This document shows, piece by piece, positions 23,651-35,205 of a DNA stretch of 64,000 nt. Made by a program: the position numbers and the translations under genes. Each line of letters begins with the position of its first letter. Positions within the stretch are counted from its first letter, which is position 1. Source of the DNA: Diphasiastrum complanatum (Eukaryota; Streptophyta; Lycopodiopsida; Lycopodiales; Lycopodiaceae); assembly GCA_029204225.1 (NCBI GenBank), contig CM055107.1, positions 48,395,971 to 48,459,970 on the forward strand. Direction: 5' to 3'. The notes below the pieces were generated by a model. That model was given only the letters and a program-made list of their open reading frames with translations. It had not been told where the DNA came from and did not search any database.

Positions 23651-23764
23651 GAGATCCATTTACATTATGTTTTATACCATGGTTTATACTGAGGGGGCCC
23701 TTTTTTCATCAGTCACGGTATTACCCTCGATGAATAGAGTATTTAGGAATGCCTCTTGGCCTGC

Positions 23765-23840
23765 TTGACCCTCCCTATTATAACCCTCTCTATAATTCTT
23801 CTTATAACCCTCTCTATAACCCTCCCTATAAATTTTTGAA
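23765..23840. repeat. short minisatellite (CCCTCTCTATAA)
   Basis: ACCCTCCCTATTATA / ACCCTCTCTATAATT / ACCCTCTCTATA / ACCCTCCCTATAAAT: roughly 12-18-base units, about five copies. It sits between the copia fragment and repeat R copy B. Confidence 0.7.
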
Positions 23841-23992
23841 AAATACGTTAAAATTTGCAAGGCTTATACCAAGGCCAAATGACGGACCTGACGATCAAGC
23901 TTTCTGCTCCCCTCATGACTCATTTAAATTCTATCTTAATAAAAATCACTCAAAAAAACCGTTGGAAATCGCTCGTCTTGTTGTAGTGTTTT

Positions 23993-25280
23993 GAGAAAAA
24001 AGGAGGTCCTTTTAAAGCTTGAATCGTTAGTTTTTGGATAAGATGGAGGACATGGGACTGGAGATGTGCATATGATGTTGAAGGCCAAGATGAATCTATA
24101 GGATAAGCTTTTCCTGCCTTACATAAATAAGGAGGACTTGGGAAATCTGGCAATCTGGTTCACACTAGCAAGAAATGTGTTTTGTGTACGTTTTGGTAAT
24201 TCAACTGCTCCAATTTTGATATGATGGCTATGGGCTTGGTAAGCAATATTTTACCTTTTATCCATCAGCCCCAAAAAAGACAATATGTTTTTTTGCAAGT
24301 TTTGGTTTATATATGCTTTAATCATGATCACTTGCTTACGTGATGTATCTTTTTTCATCCACATTACATTTCAATATTCACCAAACAAATTGTAGATTTT
24401 GGTGTTGATGCCAAGAGTTGAGAGCTCAATACTCGACTAAAGGAATGTCTTCTCTTTTTCAATCATTTGTCATTGTTTAGGGAACCTTACCAATCTTGAC
24501 TACACATGGAAAAGTCTGTTGTTTAGGGATTTCAATTCTAGCAGCACTTGTCAAAACCTTTGTCCTTCCAACAACCAAGCAACTATAAAAGGAATCTACA
24601 TGTGAGCTCATGTATAGGTCCAAGTATTTCATTCTAGCAAATCAATGTGTTATGTTTTTGTGAAACACATTGTAAGGATGTAGGATGTGATAGTTCATAT
24701 TGTTGTGGCTTTCTAGTTGACTTTCTTATACAAATGGTGCTGATTTTTAATTGATGTCATTGAGGTGTTTTGATTTTTTTTCAACATTTTTTGGAACTTA
24801 CCAATTGGAGGATTTTGAAAACTACTTATATTCAAGTTCAAGTGCGTAATTACCTTACCTTGGGTTGCATGCACATGGATCCTACTCTTAATCCAATAGT
24901 TCCTATGGGATTTGTATCGAGCAAATTTAAATTGAGATTTTGAATTGATTAGGAATTGATTTTGAATCTAGCATTGTTGACCAACTCTTAAAAATTCTGA
25001 AAAAGTTGCAATTTTTGGACTTGTTTTGCACGGGTATTACTATGTTATTGTGTTTTGACGTTGGTTAATCGAATATAGAAGAAAGTCAATGTTGAAGTCT
25101 AATATGTGGTGGCAGTCTAAACTTTTAAAGCTTGGCTTGGTTGTTAGGCCTTGTAAGTGAAGTCTTGCAAATGTTGAAATCTCAAGTTTTTCACTTGTAA
25201 GTTTTCTTTGATTTGGTCTCCTTTGAGCTCATGTAAAAACATGTTATCATTTCCAAATACAGGAACCTCACAAGTTTTTA
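23993..25280 (+). repeat. repeat 'R', copy B (about 1.3 kb)
   Basis: Collinear with 11425-12660 and includes a segment (about 24565-24655, with CAACCAAGCAACTATAAAAG) missing from copy A. There is no ORF. Because B is longer and includes sequence shared with copy C at 61700, it is probably closest to full length. Confidence 0.8.
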
Positions 25281-25769
25281 ACATTGCAAGCATTATGTTT
25301 AGTGTGTTGATATGTAGTATGCTTTCTTGGATCAATTTATTACATGCAAAAAGAACATAGCCTGCATGTATAGAAAGAAAAACAAACAAATTTAATTGGC
25401 TATTGCATGCCTAATTGTGAACATCCAGATTATAATAATCACATATGTCACAAGAGACTTAAAAAGAATTTGATGCATGCTTGATTCCACATGTTCTAGT
25501 TTCTTCTTCTTGTTATTATGCCCTCGCATGCTTGAATGAACAAATATGACAAGTGATAATATATTTTGATAATTTCTTAATCAATATATTTTTATTGTTT
25601 CTAATAGTGTCTTGTTTTGCATGATATATACAAAATGTCTTCCATATATTGGATGAAGAATCGATTGACTTTTATGAGATGCATTTGAAGAGAGTATCTA
25701 AAATCACCTATATTGAAAAGCTAATAACTTAGATATTGATCATGATTATTGTGAACAATGATCATGACT
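25281..25769. other. no gene recognised
   Basis: AT-rich, with short chance ORFs. It may contain the truncation point of the minus-strand copia beginning at 25770. Confidence 0.4.
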
Positions 25770-26833
25770 CCTTGAATATTGCACTCATGCTTACTTGCAA
25801 TGTATATGGTCTTCTTGACTCCATCATAAGGCATAATAGATGAAAAAAAGTGCTTGGAGCCACACATATGTGAAGATGCTCCACTATCAATATACCATGA
25901 GTCATCCTTGTTGAAGGTGGAAGAGGAGAAGCTTGATGCCATAAGAGAGCCTTCTCCATCACTTGCAATATAGTCTTCTTTCTCATTGGTGATGTTGGCT
26001 TGATTGAGTTGATTCTTCTTCTTGAAGCAATTGGTGGCATAATGGCCTTTCTTGCCACAATAAAAGCACTTGATCTTCTTCTTATCGAGATTTGAAGTAT
26101 AAGCATGAGAGGTATCCTCCTCCTCCTCTCCATCTTGGTCTTTAGCTTTGTCATTAGAGAAGTGATGGTGTTGCTTCTTACTCCTCTCTTTGTGCTTGGC
26201 AGATAGAACTTTGCCATCATCATGATTGAGTGATAGCTTGTCCATCCTCAAGAGTTTGTACTCTTGTCTTGATTCTTCATAAATAAGCACACTTTGAAGG
26301 GCCTCCAAACTTGGTAGCTCCTCCTTAATGGCATAGGATTGGACACGGTTGTCATATTCATCTCTCAAGCCATTGAGAATGACTTGGACTAGCTCACTTT
26401 GATTGATTGAGTCACCAATACATGCAAGCTCCCTATGAATATCCTTGACTCTCAAAACATAATTAGATGCACTCTCATCACTCTTTTGACTACTTTGGAA
26501 GATTTGATTTATAATAATGAGGAGCCTAGAGGTGTTCTTAGCCTCATAGATGGACTTGAGACAATCCCAAGCTTCCTTGGATGTAGAACAATCACCAATC
26601 TCCCTCAATATCTCATTAGAGACATTCATCTTAATGTAGTGGAGAGCCATCCTAGCTCTTTTCTTGTATTTTTGTACTTCTTGAAGAACTTGAGGCTCCT
26701 CCTCAATCCCAAGTACAATGTCCATCACATCTTGGAGTATCAAGATGGACTCCATCCTCAACTTCCATATTAAATAATTGGAAGTAGACAATCTCTCACT
26801 TGGTTGCAACAAGTATAAACTCATTGAAGTCAT
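25770..26833 (-). CDS. gag: Ty1/copia Gag (open) with start of protease, truncated
   Basis: An uninterrupted frame of about 355 codons from an ATG at 26833. Gag forms the cytoplasmic virus-like particle that packages the element RNA. Visible parts: N-terminal UBN2-type gag (STSNYLIWKLRME near residue 17; KEAWDCLKSIYEAKN near 85; SELVQVILNGLRDEYDNRV near 145), a Lys/Asp/Glu-rich linker, a complete CCHC knuckle CFYCGKKGHYATNC at about residues 256-269, then the aspartic protease active site WYIDSGASSHMC at about 313. Protease then breaks off (about 25775) and runs into unrelated sequence. The frame is intact, unlike most copies here, so this insertion may be younger. The same family is at 58823-60903. 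Confidence 0.85.
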
Positions 26834-27578
26834 GTAAAGTGGAGATAAATAAAAGTGATGAACAAAAAATGTTGCTTCTCTCTCACTATAGGATCCAATA
26901 ATTGTGTGCTACCATCTCCTATGCAAGATCTTGCAACAAACTGTGAGATGATTCTCACTAGCTATCTCAATCTCTCCAAAACTAGATCTACATCACATCA
27001 AATGATGGAGTATGGGCAAAGTTAGGATCAAACACTCTTAGCACGTGTGAAATACACTAAGAAACCAATTTGACTCAAACACAATGATATTGCATGAAAC
27101 AAAATGGCTAAGATCTCAAAACAATGCCTAGATCACATATAGATGAGATTGGTAAGCATTCAACTGTGATTTTGGATCAAACAAGCAATCTCTTGACCAA
27201 ACCAAATGTGTCCACCCAGGTCTAGGTGCCCTACCTAAACCTCCTCAAAAGCTTATCACTTTTAATTGTCTCAACCATATGGAATGAAACTGATTGCATC
27301 AGAAACTAGACAAAAAATAGCTTCAAAACAAGCTATCTAGCAAGAGTTTTGGATCAAATATGAAAGAGAACTCCCAAACTGAAATTGGATGTTCCTCACA
27401 TGTGTTTGAGCACCTGATTCCGTACAGTTGTAGGTCAGACCCAATCAATGTCCTTTTGATCTCTTTTGATCCAAAATTGAACAATATAGCTAGGAAAATG
27501 GACCTTGACACTTTCTAGCTCAAGATTGATGGATAGTTTTCACTCAAATGGATCAAAATGCATGGTAACCTTAGGTAG
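26834..27578 (-). other. copia 5' leader between primer-binding site and gag
   Basis: About 745 bases with no long frame separate the gag ATG from the primer-binding site. This length is ordinary for a retrotransposon leader or packaging region. I see no recognisable regulatory motif. Confidence 0.5.
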
Positions 27579-27590
27579 GCTCTGATAACA
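27579..27590 (-). promoter_or_regulatory. copia primer-binding site (one mismatch)
   Basis: Plus strand GCTCTGATAACA; complement TGTTATCAGAGC against the expected TGGTATCAGAGC. It is directly followed on the plus strand by TGTTGAATTC, the LTR edge. It belongs to the minus-strand element whose gag lies at 25770-26833. Confidence 0.65.
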
Positions 27591-28335
27591 TGTTGAATTC
27601 ACACGTGTGGATTGTCCACAACATGTACTTGTGATCTCCTGAGGTGTGTAGAAGTCACCAAGATTAAGATTAGATTGAGATTCAAGATCAATCTTAGATC
27701 CTATGGCAAAAAACACACTACTACATGCATTCAATCACTTCCAACTCTCACTCACACGTGTGGGAAGTGAGAGAGAAAAAGCATCATGAGCTCTCGGGTA
27801 GAGAGAGAAAGCTAGAAATCCAATAACACACAAAATCCATATAATCACCAAATCAATTAGATCCAAAATGAGGAGTACAATGATACTAGTAGATTCATGA
27901 GCTACCACTATGCTTAACTATGATTGGACCACACTTTGCCACCTCTTAATCCTATTGGACCATTGATCCATGCACCTCTAAATTCTATTGGACCATTTTC
28001 AAGCAAACCTCAAACTCTATTGGACTACTCATGGTTCCACCTCTAAATCCTATTAATTCTCTTAAACTTCATCAAACAAAAGCATTACACTTGTCTACAC
28101 TCTAATTGGCACAAGTTTGACCTCCTACTCTATTTTGGCTCAATAGTGGCATTACAAGTGGAAATGGATAATTTGCCATCTATGCCAAATTTGACCCTAT
28201 CAACATCCTACACCTAAATGCTTGACTATGAAATTCTATGAGACCCCTATATCAAACATTTTTATTTACTTTACAATTCTCCACACATGTGAGATTCACT
28301 TACAAACTTCTATCATAAAAAATACCAAGCTAGAT
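27591..28335 (-). repeat. copia 5' LTR (minus element)
   Basis: It starts TGTTGAATTC beside the primer-binding site and extends toward 28335, where plus-strand copia coding sequence begins (edge candidate ...TCTCACACA). It holds an internal 33-bp minisatellite. The partner 3' LTR was not found, consistent with truncation of this element at 25770. Confidence 0.5.
27942..28065. repeat. 33-bp minisatellite inside the copia LTR
   Basis: Units begin CCTCTTAATCCTATTGGACC (27942), CCTCTAAATTCTATTGGACC (27975), CCTCAAACTCTATTGGACTA (28008) and CCTCTAAATCCTATTAATTC (28040), with steps of 33, 33 and 32. Confidence 0.85.
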
Positions 28336-28337
28336 TT

Positions 28338-29116
28338 TTGCCAATTTCTCACACAAAAGCCATTAGGCTAGAAACATCTGTACCTAAAGAATTTTGGGGA
28401 GAAGTAGTTGCATGTGCAAATTATCTTTGTAATAGGCTTCCTAATCTTGCTATAGAAGGAAGAACACCATTTGAGATGTTGTACAAAAAAAAACCTAAGG
28501 TATATCATCTTAGGGTCTTTGGTTGTTTATGCTTTGTGCATGTTCCTTTAGAGACTAGGAAAAAGGATATGCATCTTGTAAGAAAGCATATAAAGTTTAA
28601 AGGTATTAAAGGTATTTTTGTTGGATATGCATCTTCTAAGAAAGCATATAAAGTTTATGTTCCATCTACTGACAAGAATGCTGTAAGTAGAAATGTGATC
28701 TTTCATGAAGATAAAAAATTTAACTTGGATGAAGCAAAGATCAAGGAGTCTCATGCAGATCTACAATCATCAATCTTAATATTGTTCAAGAAGTGGTGGG
28801 GCCAAGGCTTGAGGTGGAGCAACTTCAAACACCTACACCAAGAAGATCCACAAGAGAAAGATCTGAGACAAGAAGGCTCACTTATGATGAGGGAGGAAGG
28901 CAAGTGGAAGGTGAAACTTCCTATCATGCATTCTTCATATCAAATGAATAGCCTAAAGATGTCCAAGAAGCACTTCAATCCAAGAAATGGGTTGAAGCAA
29001 TGACCCTCGAGTTTGAAGCCTTGATGTCAAACCACACATGTGAGCTTGTGGAGCAAGCTTACAACATGCATGTCATTGGATGTAAGTGGGTATTCAAGAT
29101 TGCAAAGCTTGCTTAG
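28338..29116 (+). pseudogene. Ty1/copia integrase C-terminus and RT start
   Basis: It begins inside integrase, a few residues after the catalytic Glu region: KAIRLETSVPKEFWGE, CANYLCNRLPNLAIEGRTPF, KPKVYHLRVFGCLCFVH, then GIFVGYASSKKAYKVYVPS. An in-frame repeat of KAYKVYVPS-like sequence (HVRKHIKFKGIK) suggests a small internal duplication. The frame stays open for 221 codons, through a decayed linker. After a stop it gives KKWVEAMTLEFEALMSNHTC and GCKWVFKIAKLA, the entry to RT. Same lineage as 58823-60903 but plus strand, and it abuts the LTR of the minus-strand copia at 28335, so the two copies are head-to-head. Confidence 0.75.
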
Positions 29117-29119
29117 TCA

Positions 29120-29520
29120 AGATGAGGGTGGTCTCTCACAAGCGGCTGTAGCTCCTGCACCTACCAAAGAGTCATCAACGTATCTGTATTACAACGTGAA
29201 TCCTCAAGGTAATGTAATCGCCAACCACAAAGGTTGGGTGGTTATGGACTGCCTATATTCTTTATGCCAATGTCATTTTGGCGACAGATTGTTCATGAAA
29301 TAGTCCGACCAATTTTCCGATCTAAAACAACAGGTTGTTGGTAGCCTTCGTGAAGAATTCTCACAAGATGTGGCATTTGACTTGAAGTAAATCCATGAAC
29401 ATATGAGTTTATGGATTAGACTTTGTCGTGATACAGTACGACGAGCATATAGAGATGGGCAATCAAAACCCTCTTGGTGTTCAAAGGCAGATTGGAACAC
29501 TGTGATAGCCGATGAATGAG
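29120..29520 (+). pseudogene. possible plant En/Spm-type (Ptta) transposase-associated remnant
   Basis: One frame with two stops reads QVVGSLREEFSQDVAFDLK, a stop, IHEHMSLWIRLCRDTVRRAY, then KPSWCSKADWNTVIADE. The pattern of a helical block followed by R-D-G-x-x-K-P-x-W-C-S-x-x-x-W resembles the Ptta/En/Spm plant transposase-associated domain. The sequence switches here from copia without a boundary motif. No terminal repeats were seen, and the identification rests on a loose pattern. Confidence 0.3.
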
Positions 29521-29959
29521 CACCAGATAAGTATAAGACTCAAAGGGCTGCCACGGCTGCTAGCATGCATGTCAACCAAGATTTGTTTTTGCCTCGGATC
29601 CACATCGGATCCACTACGTCAGCTTCAATGTTGGATTCTGCTGTCCAAGCTGGATGTTGGATTCTGACATCCATATCGGCATGTCAGATCCCAGAGTCCG
29701 AACATCCCGATTATTGTCCGAGAACTCGGCAATCAGCAGATGTTGGATTCCGAGATGTTTAACACATGTCGGAATCCGCCGACTCCATTGCAATGTGTTT
29801 TGTGACGTTCGCGACGACAAAAAAATCAAGATCACGATTCACATCACAAATTGCAACGAGTGTTGTAGTGTCACCAAACCACTGATTTTGTAGATGGCAT
29901 GCCTTAACTCCTCCTTCAGAAACTCTCTTAGTACCAAGGGAAGCGCAAATTGATTGGCA
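29521..29959. other. no gene recognised; diverged 5' LTR expected here
   Basis: The 5' LTR of the gypsy element should lie here, but only its last 25 bases or so match the 3' LTR. The stretch is rich in GGATTC/TCGGATCC phrases (about 29600-29780), a possible local repeat. Confidence 0.4.
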
Positions 29960-29979
29960 TGGAAAGAAACCCACTACAA

Positions 29980-30002
29980 TTTTGGCGTCGTTGCCTGGAG
30001 AG
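29980..30002 (+). promoter_or_regulatory. gypsy primer-binding site and LTR end
   Basis: ACTACAA then TTTTGGCGTCGTTGCCTGGA. Plant Athila/Tat-type gypsy elements commonly have TTTGGCGCCGTTGCCGGGGA at this place, so this is a slightly mutated site directly after the LTR terminus. Confidence 0.75.
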
Positions 30003-30309
30003 CTACGCCAATTTTTCAGTTTGCAGGATGTTTGGTTGATGGTTAGCTTGCATTAGGCATCTTGTCGTGGCATGAATAGTGTTAAAGCATTGTAGGGTTA
30101 GTTTGGGATTCATTTTGCTAGATTTGAGTGGATTTGCTTGTTTGAAATCTAGTCTGATTATTAAACAAGGAAAGTTATTCAGATCACCAATCTTAAGATC
30201 CATTTGGATCTGAGATATCAAAGAAAATAACAAAAATCGGTCAAATCTACAAATTTTGGTCAAAAAGAGGCAAAAGCGTCATCAGAGCTCAGAACTTTTT
30301 ACCCTCTTT

Positions 30310-30962
30310 TAGGAAACCTTTGCCCAGTTTCAAACACCTTTGATTTTGTTTATGAAACCTTCAGTTTGAAGGGCGAAGATTAATTCCCAATAGATTTCTA
30401 GAAACATAAGAAAAACCTCCAAAAAAATACCAAAAATTATCAAAACCCTAAAAAATAGAGAAAAAGAACCTTCGCCCGATTCACTGTGCTTAGATGTGAT
30501 TCAGATCTATCTACTACCAGGTCGGCAAAGAATAATACCAAAAATAGAAAGGTTTTCAGAGGATCAATTGTCATATTGTCATATTTTTGCCAAAAAAGTC
30601 ATTTTTTTGCAAAATTACTAGTATTACTCTTGATCCCTCACCATAACCTTTGCCGAGTTTCCAAAACATTCTATCTATAGTAAACTACTATTTTTGAGTT
30701 CGGCAAAGATTCTTCTTGATCGGATCACAAAAAATCTTGATTTTTACCCTCGCCAGATTACAAAAACTGTATTATCTTGTGTCAGAAACCTTTGCCCGGT
30801 TGTCCATAGTTTTATCTGTGTCAGATCTTCAATCTGAGAAGTCGGTGAAGGTTATTTCCCAAGAAATTGCCAGAAAAGTGTTCAGAGAGTTTTTATCCCA
30901 ATATAGCACTGTTGAACCTTCACCAAGACAACCTTTGCCTAGAGAACCTTCGCCCTCACGGT
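30310..30962. repeat. leader array of the short motif ACCTTYGCC(G/C)AG, both orientations
   Basis: About ten or more copies or near-copies: AACCTTTGCCCAG (30316), AAGGGCGAAG (30370), AACCTTCGCCCGA (30467), GTCGGCAAAGA (30521), AACCTTTGCCGAG (30647), TTCGGCAAAGA (30700), ACCCTCGCCAGA (30744), AACCTTTGCCCGG (30788), GTCGGTGAAGG (30841), and a close run at 30914-30955 (ACCTTCACC, ACCTTTGCC, ACCTTCGCC). Spacing is irregular. The same motif reappears at 34855-35205. Confidence 0.7.
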
Positions 30963-31111
30963 TTTTAGTTTCTGATTTTTCAGATCAAGTCTCTGTCAAA
31001 ATTCGGATCAAATCTGATATATTCTGAATTGGACTCTGAGAGATTTATCATTTTTGAGAAGTATCGATTGATTGAATTTTGGGTAGTATTTCATCATATA
31101 GAATCTGATTC

Positions 31112-31760
31112 TTGAAAAGTGGAAGAGAGCTTCAATCAGAGATGAGCGAGATTTCCTTATTAGATCGAACTTTGGATATGCCAATCACGTTTCCACTAAA
31201 TGTGCTGAATGTAGCCTGGATATCAATGGAACCTATACCAGATCTAATTGAGGATGATCTCATACCAATGAGCCATGCCTTAACTTATGATGGCAATGCA
31301 GAACTTACAGATGAACAGATTTTACATCATATGGATCCAACCAGATTTGGAGTGCGTAATGTTCCTGATGAACCAACAATCCTCCAAAGCAGTTATATTG
31401 AAGGGAGACAGGATCACAAGTTTGATGACGAAGAAACAAGCAAAGCAACATTATAATACGGTCCTGAAATGGGAAAATCCCCCTCAAAAGATCGACTCAA
31501 AGGAAGTGCCACCTCTATTGGATAAAGGCAAAGAAAAAGTCAAGAATGATTCTTCAAGTCAGATTTCCAGCAAGACATCATCGTCTAGGAAGTCTTCACC
31601 TGCGTAGTAAGATTCATCATCCCGAAAGTCATTACCTCCATGATCGATTCCTACTAAGAAGACTAAACGAAGATCCAAGACAAGTCCTTTTGAAAAAGAA
31701 CAAGCAAATGTAGTCCAGCATGATATACCAGAGCATTTTAAACGTTATACACTGGATGAT
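31112..31760 (+). pseudogene. gypsy gag/protease-region remnant
   Basis: An open frame (31112-31456) of acidic sequence (PIPDLIEDDLIPMSHAL, DEQILHHMDPTRFGV) is followed after a frameshift by a Ser/Lys-rich stretch (SSSQISSKTSSSRKSS) with three stops. It leads into the pol frame (SPFEKEQANVVQHDIPEHFK). I see no capsid domain, CCHC knuckle or protease DTG/DSG motif. For a gypsy element of this type the region is at least 1 kb too short, so most of gag and protease is missing or has moved elsewhere. Confidence 0.45.
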
Positions 31761-34634
31761 GTGGTTATCATGTTACCTAAAGCACATCGTGAACGTGAAG
31801 AATACATGCCAGAATCTAAAGAGGTTTACGATGACCTAGCTAGGACGCAGCAAATGATTCTTGTAGAACCAGGAGAACCGGAAAAGATTGTACAAGTGAA
31901 ATCACAACTTACTCCTAGACAGTATCAAGCACTCCGTTTGTTACTTATTAAGTATCAAAATTGCTTTGCATGGACTTATCAAGATTTGAAGAGTATTCCG
32001 ACATCAGTCATTGAACATACCGTACCTTTAGTACCTGATGCAGTACCAAAGGTTACAAAGTTCTATCGCTATAATCCTAATGTGGCAGATCTGATAAAGA
32101 ACGAACTTCAGAGATTGCTTGACGCCGATTTCATTTATGAGATCGAGCATACCGAATGGATTTCACCGATTGTCATTGTTCCTAAGAAAAATGAGAAATT
32201 GCGAATCTGTGTGAATCTCAAAGCATTGAATAAGGTGACACGGAAGGATCACGTTCCGTTACCTTTTACTGAAAGCATTTTGGATCGCCTTGCTGGAGCA
32301 GAAGCTTATAGTTCCTTGGATGGATTTAGTGGTTACAACCAGATTAAGATTGTACCTACCGATCGCCACAAAACTGCTTTTGCAACAGAATGGGACACCT
32401 ATGCTTACAAAGTAATGTCGTTTGGACTCTGTAATGCACCAAGTTCATTCCAAAGAGTAATGCAATTTGCCTTTAAAGATTATCTGTAAAAATTCCTTGA
32501 AATTTACTTGGACAACTTGGGAGTTTATAGTACAGATGTAGACCACCTAGATCGATTGGAGAAAGTCTTTGAAAGATGCCGCAAATATCAGATTTCTCTA
32601 AATCCAGAAAAATGCCAGACATGGGTTTCTCACGGAGTGGTGCTTGGACATATGATATCAGGACATGGTATTGCCACCGATTATTCTAAGATCAAAGTTA
32701 TTGTGAAATTGCCACTGCCAGCAACAATTCAAGGAATTTATGTATTTATGGGTCATGCAAACTACTATCAAATTTTTATTATCTTCTTTGTAGATTTAGC
32801 ACAACCTGTATACAAATTAACTAAAGTTCCTATTTGGACAGTAGAGGCATTAGAAGCCTTTGAAAAGTTAAAAAAAGCATTATCTTCAGCACCAATTCTG
32901 CGTTCTCCAGATTGGACATTAGAGTTTCATGTTCATACGGATGCCTCAAAATACGCCATTGGATTAGTTTTGACGCAGACAGGTGACTATAAGAAGGATT
33001 ATCCTATACAATTTGCAAGTAGACAACTTACAGATCCAGAGAAGAATTATTCGACAATAGAATGTGAAGCGCTAGCCATGATTTTTTTTGTTCAAAAATT
33101 TTGTCACTACCTCATGGAAATGCACTTTTTATTTTATACGGATCATCAACCGTTACTTTACTTGGTATATAAGACGTGTAATACTGGACGTATTGCAAGA
33201 TGGTTATTATTATTGACTGAATTTGACTTTTGAATTGTGGTCAGAAAGGGGAAGCAACATTATCTAGCCAATCATGTTTTGCGAATTGAATTTGTACCAG
33301 TTAATACTGAAGTGGATGATGAATTGCCAGATGGTGCGTTGTTCTATGTTGAAGCAGTACCTGAGTGGGCGGCAGATATTGTTGAGTACCTAATGCTAGG
33401 ACAACCGAATGACTCTTTGACAAAAGTACAGAAAAGACAACTGATTTATAAGGCTCAACCTTATCAATTAATTGCAGGACAATTCTATCGTCGTGGATCA
33501 GATAATATTTTACGAAGATGTGTTTTACCGCATGAAGTACCATATCTAATCATGTTTTCACATGATGGCATGGGTGGAGGACACTTCTCTACAGATATTA
33601 CTATTCACAAACTTTTGCAATCCGGTTGTTGGTGGCCTATGCTTCATAAGGACACATAAAATTTTATTCAGACATGTGATGTCTGCCAACGAGCATGACG
33701 GCTTACTCGACAGAATTATGAACCCTTACATCAGGTTTTATCGCAAGCACCGTTTGAAAAATGGGCCCTGGATTATGTTGGTCCTATTCATCCCGCTGCG
33801 CAAGGATCTCAGGCCCGATACATTATCGTCGCAACTAATTATATGACCAAGTGGGTTGAATCCAAAGCTGTCAAAGTGGCTAATGCAAAATCTATGACCA
33901 AGTTTCTATATGAAAATATTATAATCAGATTTGGATGTCCGATCGAAATTGTCAGTGATCGGGGTACACACTTTGTTAATCAAACAACGAAGTGTTTATT
34001 GGAAGATTTTTTTGTTATACACAGATTTAGTACTCCCTATTATCCCAGAGGGAATGGCCAAGCTGAATCTTCCAATAAGATTCTCTGCACCATTATGACA
34101 AAGACAGTTGAAGCTAGTCGGTCTGATTGGGAACATAAACTGTATGCAACATTATGGGCATTCAGAACCGCTTACAAAAATAGTACAAATCAAACACCTT
34201 TTCAACTGGTTTATGGTCAATATGCTGTTATGCCAATTGAATTTTTAATCCCATCTTTATGCATAGCAGCAACGAAACGATTAAATGACAATCAGTCTTT
34301 ACAACTTCGTCATGAAGTGTTGCACAAATAATGTGAAACCCGATTGATGGCAGTTCATGCCTTAGCAGCAGAGAAAGCCCGCCGCAAGGCATGGCACGAT
34401 CGTCGATTGCACAAAAAAGATCTGGAAGTAGGAGATCTTGCATTGATGTGCAAAACCAAGCTGATCAAGGGTAAGTTGAAGTTTACTGGTGAAGGCCCGT
34501 ATAAAATGAAGGAAATTCTGAACTATGGTGCAGTAATTTTTGAGCACTTGGATGCAAAACAATTTGATACTCTGGTAAATGGCATCCGATTACGCAAGTT
34601 TTGGCAGCCTACTCCGCTAGTTCAGCAAGCCTGA
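31761..34634 (+). pseudogene. pol: gypsy pol: reverse transcriptase, RNase H, integrase
   Basis: One reading frame over 2.87 kb without any frameshift but with five in-frame stops: TAA 32487, TGA 33231, TAA 33657, TGA 33696, TAA 34329. RT: PIVIVPKKNEKLRICVNLKA, SSLDGFSGYNQIKI (first catalytic Asp), VMSFGLCNAPSSFQRVMQ, then EIYLDNLGVYS, where the usual YxDD reads YLDN (32505-32516), so the last catalytic Asp is lost. RNase H: HVHTDASKYAIGLVL, FASRQLTDPEKNYSTIECEA, YTDHQPLLYL. Integrase: zinc finger (HDGMGGGHFSTD...CDVCQ), then the catalytic triad blocks ALDYVGPI, IVSDRGTHFVNQ and GNGQAESSNK, and a basic C-terminal domain (RRKAWHDRRLHKKDLEVGDL). The product would copy the element RNA and insert the DNA in the nucleus. 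The element is inactive as read. Confidence 0.9.
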
Positions 34635-34854
34635 TCTCAATATATTTTTTCATTTTATTTGTTTTCAATTTTTTGTTTTCAGTATTTAATTTGCTAACTT
34701 TTTTTTGGAAAAAGATAGTTAAAAAAAAATAATAATAAGGAAAGACTGATAAGAAAAAGTCAGGAAGTCATCAGCATAAGGAAAAGGAGGCACAGTATTT
34801 TATGGAAAATGACTTAAAAAACCACTATTTTGGGCAGATTTGGCCAATACAGTA

Positions 34855-35205
34855 TCAGAAACCTTCGCTGAGCTCTCAGACTGTACATCCACCCTTGATT
34901 TATCTAAATTGAGGTGGGCAAAGGTTTCTGACAAGAGAAAATTCAATTTTTGAGCTAGGCGAATGTTCAGTGATATGCCATTTTGGGAACCTTCGTCGAG
35001 CATCATAACTTCATTATGAACCTTCGTCGACCTGCTAGATGATCTTAAAATGTCAAAATTAGATTGTCCATAGGTTCAGATTGTAAAAAAATGCATTTAT
35101 GACAGTACTTGGGCGAAGGACCCTCCTGGGCAAAGGTTCATCCTTTGCCAGCCCTGAAAAACGTTCGCCTGATAGGTTCAGATCCCTAGAAACCTTCGCC
35201 GAGAT
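34855..35205. repeat. post-pol array of the same ACCTTYGCC motif
   Basis: Copies at about 34859 (AACCTTCGCTGAG), 34916 (GGGCAAAGGTT), 34955 (TAGGCGAATG), 34989 (AACCTTCGTCGAG), 35019 (AACCTTCGTCGAC), 35109 (GGGCGAAGGA), 35129 (GGGCAAAGGTT), 35160 (ACGTTCGCCTG) and 35189 (AACCTTCGCCGAG). It lies in the non-coding spacer between pol and the second ORF, mirroring the leader array. Confidence 0.7.

Noticed and set aside
25762-26223. 153-codon ORF overlapping copia gag
   Set aside because: It is an out-of-frame shadow of the real gag frame, which has the CCHC and DSG motifs.
33562-33846. 94-codon ORF within pol
   Set aside because: It is a shifted-frame shadow of the integrase region.
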